Assembly (NCBI GenBank): GCA_028023455.1
Contig: JAQFVV010006641.1
Coordinates: forward strand, 1 to 64,000
Direction: 5' to 3'
Length of the DNA stretch: 64,000 nucleotides
Source of the DNA: Epiperipatus broadwayi
Taxonomy: Eukaryota > Onychophora > Udeonychophora > Euonychophora > Peripatidae
This document shows, piece after piece, positions 11,260 through 27,529 of this stretch. Below the pieces are notes generated by a model that saw only the letters and a program-made list of their open reading frames with translations, made no database searches and was not told where the DNA came from. Within the stretch, counting starts at the first letter, position 1; each line of letters opens with the position of its first letter. The translations under genes were made by a program, and so were the position numbers.

Positions 11260-12342
11260 TTTATTTACTAAAATTCCCTTCTATTTTTTTTTAAAGAATT
11301 CTTTAAGCATGAAATTTTGGTTGCTATACTTTCTGACTTCCTTTTTATATTATTTCTTCATGAATTATACACCTCTCTCCCTCCTCTCTTCAACTGTCTT
11401 CATTTTGCCATTTTTTTTTTGCTGCTGACTGCTGCTGATAACAGGAAAAATATTTGATCATAACATGTATGTGTATGATCTATTGGAATTCAACTGCCTT
11501 GCTGCTTAACTTTTGGTTGTTTTTCTGCACCTATAATAGACTCTTACAAAAAAAAAATTGATTAGTGATTTGTTTCAGCAATATCATATATGTTTGCTCA
11601 TGACAATTATACATAGAAAACAGTGGAAATATAATTTAACTCTCTCTCAACCCCTAACATCCTGGTTTGAACTCATTTTGACATGTAGTTTATTATATTA
11701 CTGTTGGCACATTTATATAATGGCGCCAGCCAACAGTATATATAAAAAAAATAATTCCAAATACATCTGGGCTACTCAACTAGTAAATATAAGTATTTGT
11801 TACACATTATAAACTCTATTACAAATATAATGTATAGAAAATGAATGAAACATGAAGTGCACCTTGTTACAATCAAGGTTTATAACTTATGGCTGAAGTA
11901 CATGGGTTTTATTTATAAACATTTTCATTTTTGCATATATAACATAAGAAACACTTTTATATATTTTTAAAACCAGATACAGAAAAAAAATTCACATATG
12001 GGTATCAAAATTTTTTCATTTTATAAACAAGATTTTTGCATTTGTAGCTATTAACATGGAAAAACAATATTTTTCTATAGTTGTAAAACCAGATACAACA
12101 AAAACCATTTACATTTATGGTTGCAACACATGGACATTGGTTTTAATATCAAATTTTCACCTTTTATGTATATAAAATCAGAAAACAAACTCAGGTAGGA
12201 AGGAAATATACATATCTATCATCAATGATCTCTTACAACCTTTTTTTAAAACATACATATAAACAGAATTCAGTACTCAGGGTATGTGGGTGTTTATATC
12301 GAAGCCACACTTGGGCAGCCAAGCCCGGAAAAAAAAATCCAC
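11260..12342 (-). other. 5' untranslated leader of the LTR element
   Basis: This AT-rich stretch lies between the 5' LTR and the gag start, with no frame on the element's strand. Directly after the LTR (minus strand) the sequence is GTGGATTTTTTTTTCCGGGC. A tRNA primer-binding site should start here, but I cannot match one to a specific tRNA. Confidence 0.55.
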
Positions 12343-13943
12343 TGTACCGGTCAAAATAGTATGCTCACTTAACAAGATTCAAATCCTAAGCAAAAGTACC
12401 TCGAATCCAATCATGCTCGAGATACACAGGTCTGGAGCAGTCCTGAATTCTAACCTATTTGCCTATTCTTCGAATCTCTGACTCAATGAACAACAATTCT
12501 GATGACACAGTAAAATTATTTTAAATCCGTGCCCAGAAGCAAAGCAAAGCGGTAGAGCATAAGATCAGAATGATGATGATGATCGAGGTCGGAGTAGCCC
12601 AGTTATTACATTATCATAGTTATTTATTAATGCTAAGCTCTTAGCTAAAGAAAATAATTCTAAATATTAACTAGAAACTAATAATTCAACACAAACCAGG
12701 ATTAACACGAAAATATATATATTTAATAAATGCAGAAAACGCATATATATGTTACAAAATTGTTTCACGCTTGGAGTGATTTTATACATTATGAAAACTT
12801 GGGATTTGTTTTATAAAATCCCCATTACATCAATTATTTAATAGATACCATTTTATAGAATGTGTTATAAGTTGTGCGGGGTTAATATGCCAAAATGTGG
12901 ATGTACAAAATAATCTACAAGATCGGAACAGATTCGGATTACAGAAAGATACACGATAATTTAACGTTAATCATTTTGACAAATAAATATAAATTTACGG
13001 TCTCAATCATTTATTTACAATCTTAAAATCATTACATATGTTTGATAAGCATTGTTTGGACATAGCGTCTCTAGAATAAGTATGCATAAGAAACAAACAA
13101 TGTGCAATATTTACTAGAATAAATTATACAAATTGATTTGCGTCTCTGGGAATCGATAAAGCTTTTTAAAGGAAAACAGTTTTTAGATCAACATACTGAA
13201 CGTATTTTACGAAATGAATCTTTATCTTTAACACATCATTGCGACTTACTAAGATTAGACAGACGGATGATCAAATTAAAGAGCAAAGTAACGGTACTAG
13301 CATACAATAACGAAAATAAGGCCTCATGTTGATTATGGATATTTTATCATTTAAAAGAATACTTTGAAACGAACTTAGATTGGATATATCCACGCCTTCT
13401 GGCGGAGCGATGTCAAGAGAGGGTCTGGGTTTGAGAGCCCAGAATCTGGATGCGCTGTCTTCTGCAGCACATAAATATCATAACCCTCGTAAACTTTACG
13501 TTTCCACAGGAAGCATTGTACCTGATTGTGAACGATTTTGAGAAGTAGGATGGGAGCTTTAGACGTTCCCAATGACTAAACAATCAAGAAATGGAGAAGA
13601 TAAAATATCAGAATAATGGAAATGTATGCCAGCAACATTATTGGACATGAATATAAGTTTTATAATATAATTTTCAAACTTGGAAATTGTCTAACCTCTA
13701 GCGCAATAATCTGTTTTCAATTCTGAGTCATTTAACCAATTATAATGAATAATAACGCTTCTATTTATAATATTATTAAACTAACAACATTTATATTTAA
13801 AGAATCGATTCCCAAATACGTATTAACAGGTAGAGTTTGCCTTTCAGGCACCAGCAAAAAGGAATGGATTAATTATATGAAGGTTCACGATCTTTTTAAA
13901 ATAGAAAATTAAAGCAAAATTCATCCACAGTAAAAGTTTTTAA
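12343..13943 (-). repeat. 5' LTR (upstream LTR of the minus-strand element), outer end probably truncated
   Basis: Matches 4344-5944 almost base for base. It begins (plus strand) TGTACC, adjoining the leader. The match stops at 13943 without a CA end, and the next bases are unlike those after 5944. Together with the candidate polypurine tract at 6044, this suggests that about 99 bp of the outer end are missing. The 64- and 65-codon frames on the two strands are present in both LTRs simply by duplication. Confidence 0.88.
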
Positions 13944-14849
13944 ATTACAAACTGTTTGTTTAAATATGCAAACTGTTTTTCTTAAATGTAAATTTTACAT
14001 GATGACAGAATAAGTAACATTTATATAAAAACTGATTTTCTATCTTAACCACTTCAAATATTTAGCATTACAAAACGTCTATTATTTCTCTTCTTCTACC
14101 ATGTATTTAATGTAATTTTAGACTATTAGTATAAATTGTTTTTGAAATAATGTTATTTATTCTACAAATGTTTGATTGAAATTATTAAAGTAACATCACA
14201 TTAAGAAACGGTTTTAGTCTTTTTCACTATATTATTTATTAATCTTTATTTATTTATTAACAAATGTAATATTTAATATGTGTACCTAAAATAATGATAT
14301 GAAATTAAACCATTAATTTACTTGGCAGGACAATTGTAAATATAATATAAAATATTTTTATCATAATCTGAAATATCTATGACTTTTGAAAATTATAATT
14401 CATATTTTTATTCAATTTAATTTGCCTAATTAATAATTAAAGTAAAAAAAAAAAAAAGATCTAAAGAAATATATTAAAATATAATTTCATGTTGAAGTTA
14501 TTATTTCTCTATAGGAATTATTATTTTAAAACTTATAAAAAGAATGAGTTTATTAATTGTAAATATATTAATATTATAAAGAAAAAGAAAATAGTCTGAC
14601 CTTTCATTAATGCATGTATAAAAATTCTTAGTCTCATAAATGTTTAGTATCTTCAAATAATATTATTAATTATAAAAAACAAATATAAAAATATGCTAAA
14701 CATTACCTTTAGAAGGCAAAACAGAGTGCTCTCATGGAATAATTTTGAACTACATTGTTCTCAGCAATGCATATAATAAATTTCACAAAAAAAGGTGTCA
14801 CTATTGCAAAGAGGTTTGAATAAAAATTCCTGAAGATAGGACAAAAATA
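13944..14849. other. AT-rich non-coding DNA, nothing recognised
   Basis: Mostly A/T runs with many stops in all frames. I found no repeat edge, RNA gene or protein relic. Confidence 0.5.
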
Positions 14850-15290
14850 AAGTTAGCTACATATTGGGTATGGACATCGGTGTCATCTGGATTCACATTT
14901 TTTCTCCTAGTGCACAACAATAGTATGCATATATGTGTTATTATAATTTCTGTCTATGTTATTGTATGCAGCCCACCCATTTATTATGATGTGGATTTCT
15001 GGCAAAATATATTGTTGTATAAGAAGTTCAAGTGTAGCAGCAATCCTATTCAAAATCATTATTATAAAACACTTTCTCAACCCTCTCTCTATGCCACTGA
15101 ACATCCAATGACCATCATGCCCTTCTCCTCAATGATATTTTTTATGAAATTATTTATTCACATTGACTTCTACAATTGGTGGATTCCTATCATGTTCAAA
15201 TCCACCAAGCTGTGGTGTATTTCACTCAAAGTATCTTGTACATTTGTCTCTGCAAAAATTTTCCAAGTCAATGGTAACTTGTGAACAATG
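14850..15290 (-). pseudogene. Merlin-type (IS1595/ISXO2-like) DNA transposase relic
   Basis: On the minus strand the frames read, in order, a VDWENFCRD-like segment, GGFEHDRN, VEVNVNK, a GEGHDGHW segment, SGIERG, RIAATLELLIQQYI, IIINGWAAYNN, and a final PDDTDVHTQY. This is the order of the DDE domain of Merlin transposases, whose family pattern includes a VEIDES block, a GGIERG block, a SDGW block and a closing HTQ/HTN block. The second catalytic aspartate (SDGW) is replaced by Asn (INGW), and the VEID-block Asp is also Asn. Stops and at least one frameshift break the frame, so it is inactive. The only uninterrupted piece is 14907-15104. I did not find its terminal inverted repeats. Confidence 0.75.
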
Positions 15291-15886
15291 TAATCTTGTG
15301 AAAATTATTTACAACTACAGTTATTGTCAAAGTACTAACTTTACAACTACAGGAAAAAAATAAAATAAAATTTTAAAAAAGTTCAAAATTATTCCACCAG
15401 AGTGTGTATGTTTCAGCCCGCTGAAAGTAATGTTTGCCAAAAATATTTACTAATAAAAATATCATTGACATAAATAGAAATATATTTGAAATAGAAAAAT
15501 ATGTTTTATTTAATTTGTCTAGACAAATAAAATATAAATAGTTACATATTTCATTGTGCAATCAATTTTATTTATCTAATATTTATCCAGGCTGAAACTT
15601 CGATAATATGCAAATGAAAACTAAATATAGATTCATTATTATTAAAAATAGCTTTTAAATAAGACAAACATAGATTGCAAATATACAATATTTTGCACAA
15701 TTTAGAGTTAAAAATAAATTCTTCAGGATCTTATTTTACTGGATAAAGTAGAAAAAAAAATTGGTAATGTGTTTGGCATATTGGTGAGATTTCTGAAATA
15801 GAATAATAAATGCTCTATACAATTTTGAAATAAATTTTGTTTCATAATACATTTTAATTATTTAACATGATTATAGTAATAATAAG
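15291..15886. other. AT-rich non-coding DNA
   Basis: This may contain the diverged N-terminal part of the Merlin relic at its left edge, but I cannot read one. Nothing else is recognised. Confidence 0.45.
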
Positions 15887-16570
15887 CCATTAAACTAATG
15901 CACAGGCACTTTGTGGATTTTTAACTATAAATGAATACTCTTACTTCCAAACACAAGATAAAATCTTTGTGAAAAAATATAATGAATCCATCTATCCTTT
16001 CAACCCAAACATTTATATATGGGCAAATATTAAGCATTTGGGAATGAGAGCATGAAGATTTTAAGTCATCACTGTAAATTTCTTTTATTATGCCTGAATG
16101 TATTCATTTATTGTTAAAAATCCACAAAGTGCATGTGCATTAGCTTAATGGCTGATTATTATTATTATTATTACAATTTATAAAAACATAGCACTATATA
16201 AAATAAACATCTCATTAATATATGTTTAATTTCAAATAAGAATGATGTATTATAAATTCTAGAAAATTTTGCAAGCATCAATCATTCAGGCATAATAAAA
16301 GTAATTTAAAGTGATCCCTTAACATCTTCACGACTCCCATTCCCAAGTGCTTAAGATTTGTCCATACATAAATGCTTGGATTGAAAGGATAGATGTATTC
16401 ATTCTATCTTTTCACAAAGAATTTATCTTTTGTTTGGAAGTGAGAATATTCATTTATAGTTTAAAATCCATACAGTGCATGTGCATTATTTTAATGGCTG
16501 ATTATTACTATTGCAGTAAATCTACAGGTTATTACTTAACATAGCACTATATAAAAATAAATATCTCCTT
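15887..16570. repeat. Foldback repeat with a third, direct copy inside
   Basis: The segment at about 15887-16100 is an inverted copy of about 16283-16510, sharing the motif CACTTTGTGGATTTTTAA and its complement. Between them, 16096-16215 is a further copy in the same orientation as the right arm; it shares ATGGCTGATTATTA and AACATAGCACTATATAAAA with 16480-16560. By eye the arms are about 80% identical. No coding frame is present, so this resembles a non-autonomous foldback/MITE-like element. Confidence 0.75.
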
Positions 16571-16704
16571 TAACATAGTTATATAAATCATAAATGTATA
16601 TATATATATATATATATTCTAACCTCCCACCGCACATTAACATAGTTATATAAATCATAAATGTATATATATATATATATATATATTCTAACCTCCCACC
16701 GCAC
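16571..16704. repeat. Two-copy tandem repeat, 67-bp unit containing (TA)n
   Basis: Each unit runs TAACATAGTTATATAAATCA, then (TA)n, then TCTAACCTCCCACCGCACAT. The copies start at 16571 and 16638 and are virtually identical. The block adjoins the left end of F1 copy A. Confidence 0.9.
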
Positions 16705-19700
16705 ATTCTCACTCCAAAATATATTGTTTATTATGAATATTACGGGTTCTAGCTCAGTTAACAAATAAATAAATGAAATATTCAGCATTAATTAAAATGA
16801 TTACTAGCTCTAATTTTAAAAATACAAATACGGTTCAATTTTAAAATGAATTAACAAATATTTACTATTTTCATGAGACATGGAGTGACAATACAGGGAA
16901 TGAGATAGACTACATTGAGCCATTATTCACACGATACTACCTCAATGGCATAAGAACTCTATTCCCCCTTTTTACTATACCAAATAACTAACTCATAGTA
17001 TCCTTACGACTTTCTGAGCTCTATTCACTACGATTAAAATAATAATCATATATTAATCTTCTTTATAACAAGAATCTAGCTCAATTAAATAAAATGAAGT
17101 AAAATAAAATAAAATCTCAGGTTCATAAATTGTATTCTAACTGATTTAAAATTACGGTAGTAAAATATGAAAATGGAATTTTATGTCATAATCTACTACA
17201 CAGCAACTAATAATAATAAAATAATAATAACAATAATAATATAATATAATCTTATTTCTTCCTAAAATGAAATAAATAAATACGTATGTGGTAGTATTTT
17301 AATAATCTGACAACAGAATACGTGTGGCAACATTAGCATATAATTTAATGTAATATTGTGGCAACCGACTTATGACCAATAAATAATATAAAATTATGAT
17401 ATTTTAATTTTAACATACCAATAAATTCTCAAAATTCTTATAACACTTTTATGTTTACCTTTTGTGCAAAATCTATATGTCTGTTTCAATTATAAATGTA
17501 TCGTGATTTCATGCATCCATGTGGAGAAATAACAACTCGGACACAAAACTTTAAAACAAATTTAAAACAAAGTTTATTAACAACATAAATAAATTAACAA
17601 TATTTTTACACTATATACATTGGATATCCCTTACTCTCATATCTCAACTTAGTTTATTAGTTTATAAAATGAAATCAAAATATTATTTACTTTTTCTAGT
17701 TAAATCTTATTTTTTTACCACTTAAGAAAATACAGTATTATTACTTGATTTATTATTATGGTTAGCTTATTACAAAATGCATTTCTTATATGATTATCAC
17801 AAACACTTTTCATCCCTAATATTATTAAAATTATATATTTTTTTACAAAATTTACATTCGTAGTAAAATTCTACAAAATAACAAATTTTAGTTTTATATT
17901 GGTTGTATGGAATCTTACAAAGTCAAAACATTGTTCTACATTCGGTATTAGTTTTTTATTGTTCATTATCCGATGTTTATTAATCCTAATATTCTCATTC
18001 AAGCCTTACTTCGGATGATATAATTACAACTATTAATATACCATGCACAAGTATATGTTTATTATACCTTATTGAACTATTTTCTTAATAAATATGCAAT
18101 ACTTATTTTCTAAATATTATTAAAAAAAAAATTCATTCAAATTTTATTATCACTTTTAAAATACTTGGTTTAGATTTCTTTTCAAAATCTTATATTCATT
18201 TCTGAATTAATTTTACAATGTATTATATGATTCTTTCTCTCTTTATGATATTTTGGACTTTCAATTTTAAAGTTACACAATTCTATACATTCCAGCAAAT
18301 AAACTATTCTTACATAAACGATAACATATCTTCAGTTCTATTTTATTCATTATTTCTTTGAAAATATCTTTCTGACCAAAGCAGATTCATGAACAAAGGA
18401 TAGTGAAGATAGATGCATAGGATCAAAATACAACTAGAATATTACTCATCATATATCTTGACAATCATGGCACAGTGAATTAAAAGACACTATAGAGGAG
18501 TGACCTTTACCTGTCTACCAACCTTTATTATAGGAACGATGCTAAAGCTATTTCTTCAGCTTTATTCTAACATCAAAATTTAAAGATATGCAAAACACTG
18601 TCCAAACCATATGTGTTCAGTCATAGGACTTTGTTAACTATACTAAATCACACAAAACTAAATATGATCCAAATCCTTTATTTTTCCTATTTCTTAAAAA
18701 AAAAAAAACATCATCTTGGTTTCCTCTCCACTAGTACTTTCAAGTCACTATCCGATCTTATTTCTCAAGATTTTTTCTAAACTGTACATTGACAAATACA
18801 TATCTGCATTACTAACAATAATAAAATTCATTTATTTTAAAACTATTCCACTGTTCTATAAGACAGCTTGCTTACTACTTTCCTCCATATATTTAGTCAT
18901 ACAAACTACTTAAATATCTGAATACTTTATCACATGAAAGTTCAAAAGAATCACACAATTGTTATGTTAAATTATATTATTAATATACTTTAAATAAATT
19001 ATTGCATGCATATTCCGAATTACTCCTATCTCATTATATGTTAAAAATGTTGTATAAAATGTGTACATATAATTTAAACTTTCACACTTCATTCTTAGGT
19101 CAATAGATGATCTAAAAAAATACATTATGCATTATAAATAACTACCAAAATTACCAAAACGACCTTTATATCCTCGATCGCGTTCCATAGGCTTCACCAT
19201 CCATTTGATCCTTGTAGATATAAGATTCACATCCATACACTTTATTTTTAAACAATATTTCTATAATTTTATCAAGTTATTATATTTAAATTTTAATATT
19301 ACTAAATTTATGTTTATATGTTTTCCCTAATCTCACATAACATTTTATATTTTAAAATAAATTAGTAAAAAATATTCCAAACTATATTTACTGTACTTCT
19401 TCATCAAATTTTCTTGAAAACCGTTCATATTAAAGCTAAAAAAAATGTTTATTATTTCTTCTTCAGACACTTAATTTTCTCCTCCCTGCTTGTTCAATTT
19501 TAAGGTAAAACAATTATTGCTCTGTTTAATAAATATTCATAGATGACAATCCTTGGTTTTTTATAATATTTAATACAATTATTAATTATGATATCAATTA
19601 ATCCCATAAAGAAAACGTCTACATATTCTCTTCTAATATTTTTCTGCTAATATTTCCCTCTGAGCGACTTTTACGATGCATCTTCTCAGTACTTTGATTT

Positions 19701-21324
19701 AAATATTCAACAAAACTTTTCTGTTTCCATGGATTCATTTTCATTAAGTAATTTAAATTTCCATTTTCCTAATCTCTATATTTATTAAGCGCTTTTATAA
19801 TGAACACTTTATAATATTTTTAATTCTTCATAGATAAAGTTTTTTCTTTTCTTTTCCTTAAAAAAAATAATGACTCTTTCATATCATTATTCGGTAATTT
19901 TTTCTTTTTTTTTAGAGTTCTGGTAACTATATACTTGGTAATGTTTCCTTTAAAAAGGACAAACATTCTTTCTCTGTTATAACTTTTACATATTTTTTTT
20001 TTATCATATACGCATCTTAATTTTTCCATAGAGAAGAATAAAAAAAAAAACTTCAGAGTAGCCTCATAAATTTGTGCATCATAAATTTTTCTGACGGCAA
20101 GTAACTTCTCTTTTAAGTTTTCCGTATAACGTCCAAATTATATTCCTCTGAGTTACAATTATAAGTTTCTGGTTGAGCATAAATAAAGCTGTATCAAGGC
20201 ACTTTACAAATATTTTTCCTTTATCATAACTTCTATATACTGTTTTCTGTAGTATTTCCATTTTACTGTAAGGTTTTGGCTAAACTTGAATAAAATATCC
20301 TGGTAAGAAAACTTAAAATTAGCCCTCCATTTAAAGGTAGTTCAAAATATTATATTTTAAAAAACTTTTAAAATAAATATAAAATTTTAAAATTATATCA
20401 CTTTTCTAGCTTACGATCTTATACAGCTAAAAAAAATATGTTACTCCTTCCTTTACTTACACATTACCTTCTCCCGCTCTGTCTAATTCTTATATTTCGT
20501 CTGCTAAAATACCTCCATTGATTGGTTAATTACTTTTTAGCGTGAACAAATTTACACTTTTTTAGTTTTATAACAGACTAACTTTTTCAAATAAGACATT
20601 TATGACGTAATGATTTAAAATATTACTTAAAATAGTATTTTTAACTCAATTATAATTTTATCAAAATCATTTAAACTTTAAAACAATTATTAAAATATCA
20701 TTTAATATTTCAACTTTTACTTTAACAATAGATAGCAATTATATTTAGTTTTATAATTCACAAACTTTATTATTATATTCTAACAAGCGTGTGTGTGAAG
20801 GTATATAATATACAATCACATGATTACTAACTTTATCAGATGATTTTTTTAATTTAGGTCTCGGTCTAAATTACCAAAACTGATATATTTTATAAAAATT
20901 TGGAAAATAATTTAAAAATGTAGAACCAAATATAATTCTCACCATCCTAAAGTTTATTTTAAAATATATTAGATTAAATTTGAATATTAATTATAATTAT
21001 AATATTACATATAGCGTTTATTTAATTTATTAGTTTTAAAACATTACAATTGAATTGTTTAATATACTTTTAACTATTTATAGCTGTATTATTTTATATG
21101 GCCAGCTTTTACAACCATAAGCAAGGATATAATTAAGCTTTATTTAACTGTTTTCTTTTAAAATAATCCATTACACTTTTACATACCAGGTATTTTTCAG
21201 CCTTAAATTGTACTATAAAATCTAATCGATTCTACAATTATCAATATATTACACAAACGTATTTTAAAATTTAAAATTTTTTAGCAATTGACCATTCTAC
21301 CTTATTATGACCTATAAATAAGGG

Positions 21325-21328
<4 letters not shown>
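16697..21328 (+). mobile_element. Unclassified long non-coding repeat F1, copy A
   Basis: Collinear with 45610-49877. Shared landmarks in order: CTAGCTCA near the left end; CCTCAATGGCATAAGA (16940-16955); ATCTCAGGTTC (about 17115); a TTTATTAAC-rich block at 17540-17620; an AAGCGTGTGTGTG block near 20785; and the terminus GACCTATAAATAAGGGCACA, ending 21328 at a (TA)n array. By eye it is diverged from copy B. No coding frame over 70 codons makes sense within it. The left boundary is approximate. Confidence 0.65.

Positions 21329-21413
<85 letters not shown>
21328..21413. repeat. (TA)n microsatellite
   Basis: About 43 uninterrupted TA units between F1 copy A and Penelope relic 1. Confidence 0.98.
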
Positions 21414-21415
<2 letters not shown>

Positions 21416-22140
21416 GTGTGTGCTCTGCGCACAGATAATGAGGCTATTAATAAATTGTCATGAAATTATCAAAATTCTACCGCCAAGCACATTCGGGACA
21501 GTCTACAGTCCCATATTCATGGCGAGTTATTCTGTTAATAACTGTAACAATATGCACATTTTATGCAAATTTATGTGCAGGTGTTACATGGACCATTTAC
21601 AAGATAGGAAATAGCAGGCCTCTCTTCTGTTGATTGCCGATGGGTCAGCCACAATGAAGTAAGCTTCCCTAACTTTATGTTTGGTGTCGTTTGTTTCAGA
21701 GCAAATGACACTGGCTGTGGTAGGTAGAAAACCATGTCCAGTGTTTTGTGTTTGACAAAAATCGAATTACCTTCATACTTTGTTTTGGTTTTATTGTAAA
21801 GGTATCGGTGTAGAGCTACTCTGGTGGCAATGTTAGTTTTGATCTCTCCATAATATGTTGCCATACAATTTCTTTGGGGGCAGGTAATTTTGTACACAAC
21901 TTGAGGGGTGAGTTCAGGTTTGATCCTGTCTTTGGTATTATTTATCAGTCTATTGGTGTTGGGAGGTGAACAGAAAGCAACTTCAAAGTCACATGATAGT
22001 TGATTGATAAGGCTTTTAGCTTTAGAGTGAACGTATGGGATTAAGATTCTTGGTTTATTTTCCTTTTTGTGATTGTGGTTGATAATTTCATGACAATTTA
22101 TTAATAGCTTCATTACCTGTGCACAGAGCACATACATATA
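21412..22140 (-). mobile_element. Penelope-like element, 3' fragment 1, bounded by inverted repeats
   Basis: 21421-21472 and 22079-22131 are inverted copies of about 52 bp with only a few mismatches (TGCTCTG[C/T]GCACAG outer end). They bound a minus-strand GIY-YIG frame. Most of the RT domain is absent. The left end abuts (TA)n. The arrangement fits the inverted terminal repeats known from Penelope-like retroelements. Confidence 0.8.
21571..22137 (-). pseudogene. Penelope-like GIY-YIG endonuclease domain (RT missing)
   Basis: 188 codons without a stop. Penelope-like elements carry a C-terminal GIY-YIG nuclease that nicks the target. Visible here: the pre-nuclease linker motif IPYVHSKAKSLINQL at 33-47; VVYKITC at 80-86 with a second Cys at 91; YYGE at 95-98, where the family has YIGE; and the following Arg106 and His110 of the nuclease core. 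The first 25 residues are encoded by the inverted terminal repeat, so the ATG is not the native start. YIG to YYG and a garbled C-terminus suggest decay. The frame may stay open by chance or youth. Confidence 0.8.
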
Positions 22141-22800
22141 TTAATTTATTCAAGCGTTAATGAAGTAAAATCTTAACTATAAATCATAAATATATTTCAA
22201 TTGCTGTTAATAAATTTATTATTTTATATGTATGATGTTCAAATCGTTGTTTTTCACTATCATAATAAAGTCATTATTTTATTGTTAAATACTTGACCAA
22301 ATTAAGCACAATATACCTTTAAACACTAGCTTTGCCATGAAATATTATAATTACTTTATGTACAAATACTAAATGTTTTATATTGAAGTGGTAAAAGCAA
22401 GATGTCAAAAGATATTATCTTTAAGCATTGTTGTAACTTCATAATGTCATATGTTGAATATATTAATGTACAATAGGTTCAATTCTAACAAACAAAAATT
22501 ACATAATTAATTGTAGATATTCAAGGATTTTATACATTTTTTTAAATTTTTCCCCACAACATCAAAACAAATGAAATATATAGTTTAGTGCAGTGGAAGC
22601 ATATCAAATTCTGGAACATAAGATCTTTGGATTGGGTCTAGTACTGGCACTTCCAATTTTCAATCTTCTTATGAACTCTTGAACAATTATTTATTTTCTA
22701 ATTGATACCAATGTGAGTTTTACATGGTGTAGATAATACAATGACCCCTTGTTGTGAAGATCACCTAGAATCAACAGTACCTGTTTAAAATTACCTTATT
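22141..22800. repeat. Dispersed repeat D, copy 1
   Basis: Collinear with 26800-27430 in the same orientation. Shared landmarks: GTTGTTTTTCACTAT-like, TTAAGCA[C/T]AATATA, AGCTTTG followed by AATATTATAATTA, and GTTCAATT[C/G]TAAC then TACATAAT. By eye roughly 65-70% identical with small indels. No protein relic is seen in it. Confidence 0.55.
22586..22640 (+). repeat. Possible degraded tRNA-derived SINE head
   Basis: TAGTGCAGTGG at 22586-22596 matches the Pol III A-box pattern. GGATTGGGTC at 22629-22638 is a weak B-box candidate at a normal distance. No cloverleaf or tail is convincing. Confidence 0.2.
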
Positions 22801-23364
22801 GTTCTCTGAAAGATAGAGTGCTAATCCATTAAAGTTTAAGTATTGTTTCAGATACAAATAGTGTTTTTCTGATCCCTCTTTTTACTTTTAAGTCATGCAG
22901 AGCCTTTTCATTAAGCCAGTTATGCTAACATTAAGCTTGTCATACTAGCTGTAATAATGGGATCATATGTTTGTGAAATTACATTTCCATTCACTAAGTA
23001 TAAAGACTGCATTTATAACTCCAAATTTATCTTTTTTATTATTTTTAGTTGAGCTACTCTAAGGATAATAAAAGTAGTAAATCATAGTAGGATGGCTGTT
23101 CTTAGTTGCAATGTTTTCTTGAGGTTATAGGTAGAAAAAAAAACTGTCGATTTAAGCAACCATATTTAGTTCCTCCTGATTACTATACAAATGGATAAAG
23201 TCTTTATAATGTGGTTTAAAATGACCTTTCTCACATAGTCTCCATAGATTGTCAGATCTACCAGATTAATTATTAGAATGATAAAAATAACAATACTATT
23301 ATTAATAATGATAAAATAGGAGACAATGATAATATTAAACTAAGAAATATAAAGCTATACATTT
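22801..23364. other. AT-rich non-coding DNA, nothing recognised
   Basis: No coding frame, repeat edge or RNA gene seen. It may hold the 5' part of the LINE that becomes readable at 23365. Confidence 0.45.
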
Positions 23365-26430
<3,066 letters not shown>

Positions 26431-26485
26431 AGCAAAACGAATACATGAAATGACACGATTGCTCAGAACACAAACTAACAAGTTT

Positions 26486-26489
<4 letters not shown>

Positions 26490-26576
<87 letters not shown>
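26490..26576. repeat. (TA)n microsatellite
   Basis: Uninterrupted TA array of about 43 units. Confidence 0.98.
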
Positions 26577-26579
<3 letters not shown>

Positions 26580-26799
26580 GAAAACATATATAAAGGGATC
26601 TTAATTATTTTACATGGTTTAGATTAGGAAAAGCGAAAAAGAGTGATATCAAGCAAAATGTTCCATAATATTATTTCAGGTTTCTTGTGTTGGTTGTAAA
26701 AGATCACTACATTTTCCAAATACTACGGATATAATCAAAAGTTTGGTATTAACTTTTTATAAATTTCTCCATAAAATTTCCAGATAAACTTTGCTTGAA

Positions 26800-27430
26800 A
26801 TTTTAATAGTGTATATAAATTATTAAACATGATTTATAAAGTCATAAACATATTTTAACTGATGATAATATTGTTGTTTATGCCTTTTGATGTACAAAGT
26901 TGTTTTTTTTTTCACTATTTTAGTAAAAGCATTAGTTTCTTGTTTAATATTTAATCGTATTAAGCATAATATAAATTTATACATTGAGCTTTGTCAAATA
27001 TTATAATTATATTTCATCTACAGATGCTAAATGATTTATGTTAAGTTGATTAAAATAGAAAATTAAAACCTATGATCTTCATGGATTGTCGTTTGGTCAC
27101 AACAATGCCCATGTGTTGAATTTGTTGGTTTGCAAAACATATTGGGTTCAATTGTAACTAATGAAAAAAGTACATAATAATGATAATTGTGGGGGGGGGT
27201 GTCAGTATTTTTATATAGATTGCTTTTTTTTTTCTTAAACATTTTTTTTTACCAGAATGTCAAAATAAATTAACACTAATATATTTTAACATTCTCTTCC
27301 CATAATATTAAAAAAAACCAATATATCAATAATTTATCTCCTTTAATATTTTAATTTTGACCTTCTTTTTGAAAGTTCTTTTAAATGTTTAAATTATGTT
27401 AAATATACTTTTAACAAAAGCAGCAGACGT
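26800..27430. repeat. Dispersed repeat D, copy 2
   Basis: Diverged direct copy of 22141-22800 (landmarks given there). It contains a G9 run at about 27191 and several long T runs. Confidence 0.5.
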
Positions 27431-27529
27431 TTAAATTTTTTTCTAATCAATCACAATTTTCTGACTTCTTTGATCAAAAATGGTATTCTTGGGAGGTTTG
27501 AACCATGTATTGCAGCCTGTTCAATCTAA

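Larger units (their letters stand above)
4344..13943 (-). mobile_element. Ty3/gypsy-type LTR retrotransposon, young copy, minus strand
   Basis: Two direct repeats of about 1.6 kb (4344-5944 and 12343-13943, offset exactly 7,999 bp) flank a minus-strand coding region. Its order is gag, aspartic protease, reverse transcriptase, RNase H, integrase, which is the Ty3/gypsy order. I counted about ten differences between the repeats, so the insertion is recent. No envelope-like frame and no chromodomain are visible, so this looks like an intracellular retrotransposon. The RT frame is entered only after a one-base shift in an A-run at 9850-9858. No clear target-site duplication flanks it. The outer end of the 5' LTR may be missing. 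Confidence 0.92.

Noticed and set aside
21420-21614. 64-codon plus-strand frame at the left end of Penelope relic 1
   Set aside because: Its first residues come from the inverted terminal repeat; the rest has no Penelope or other motif.
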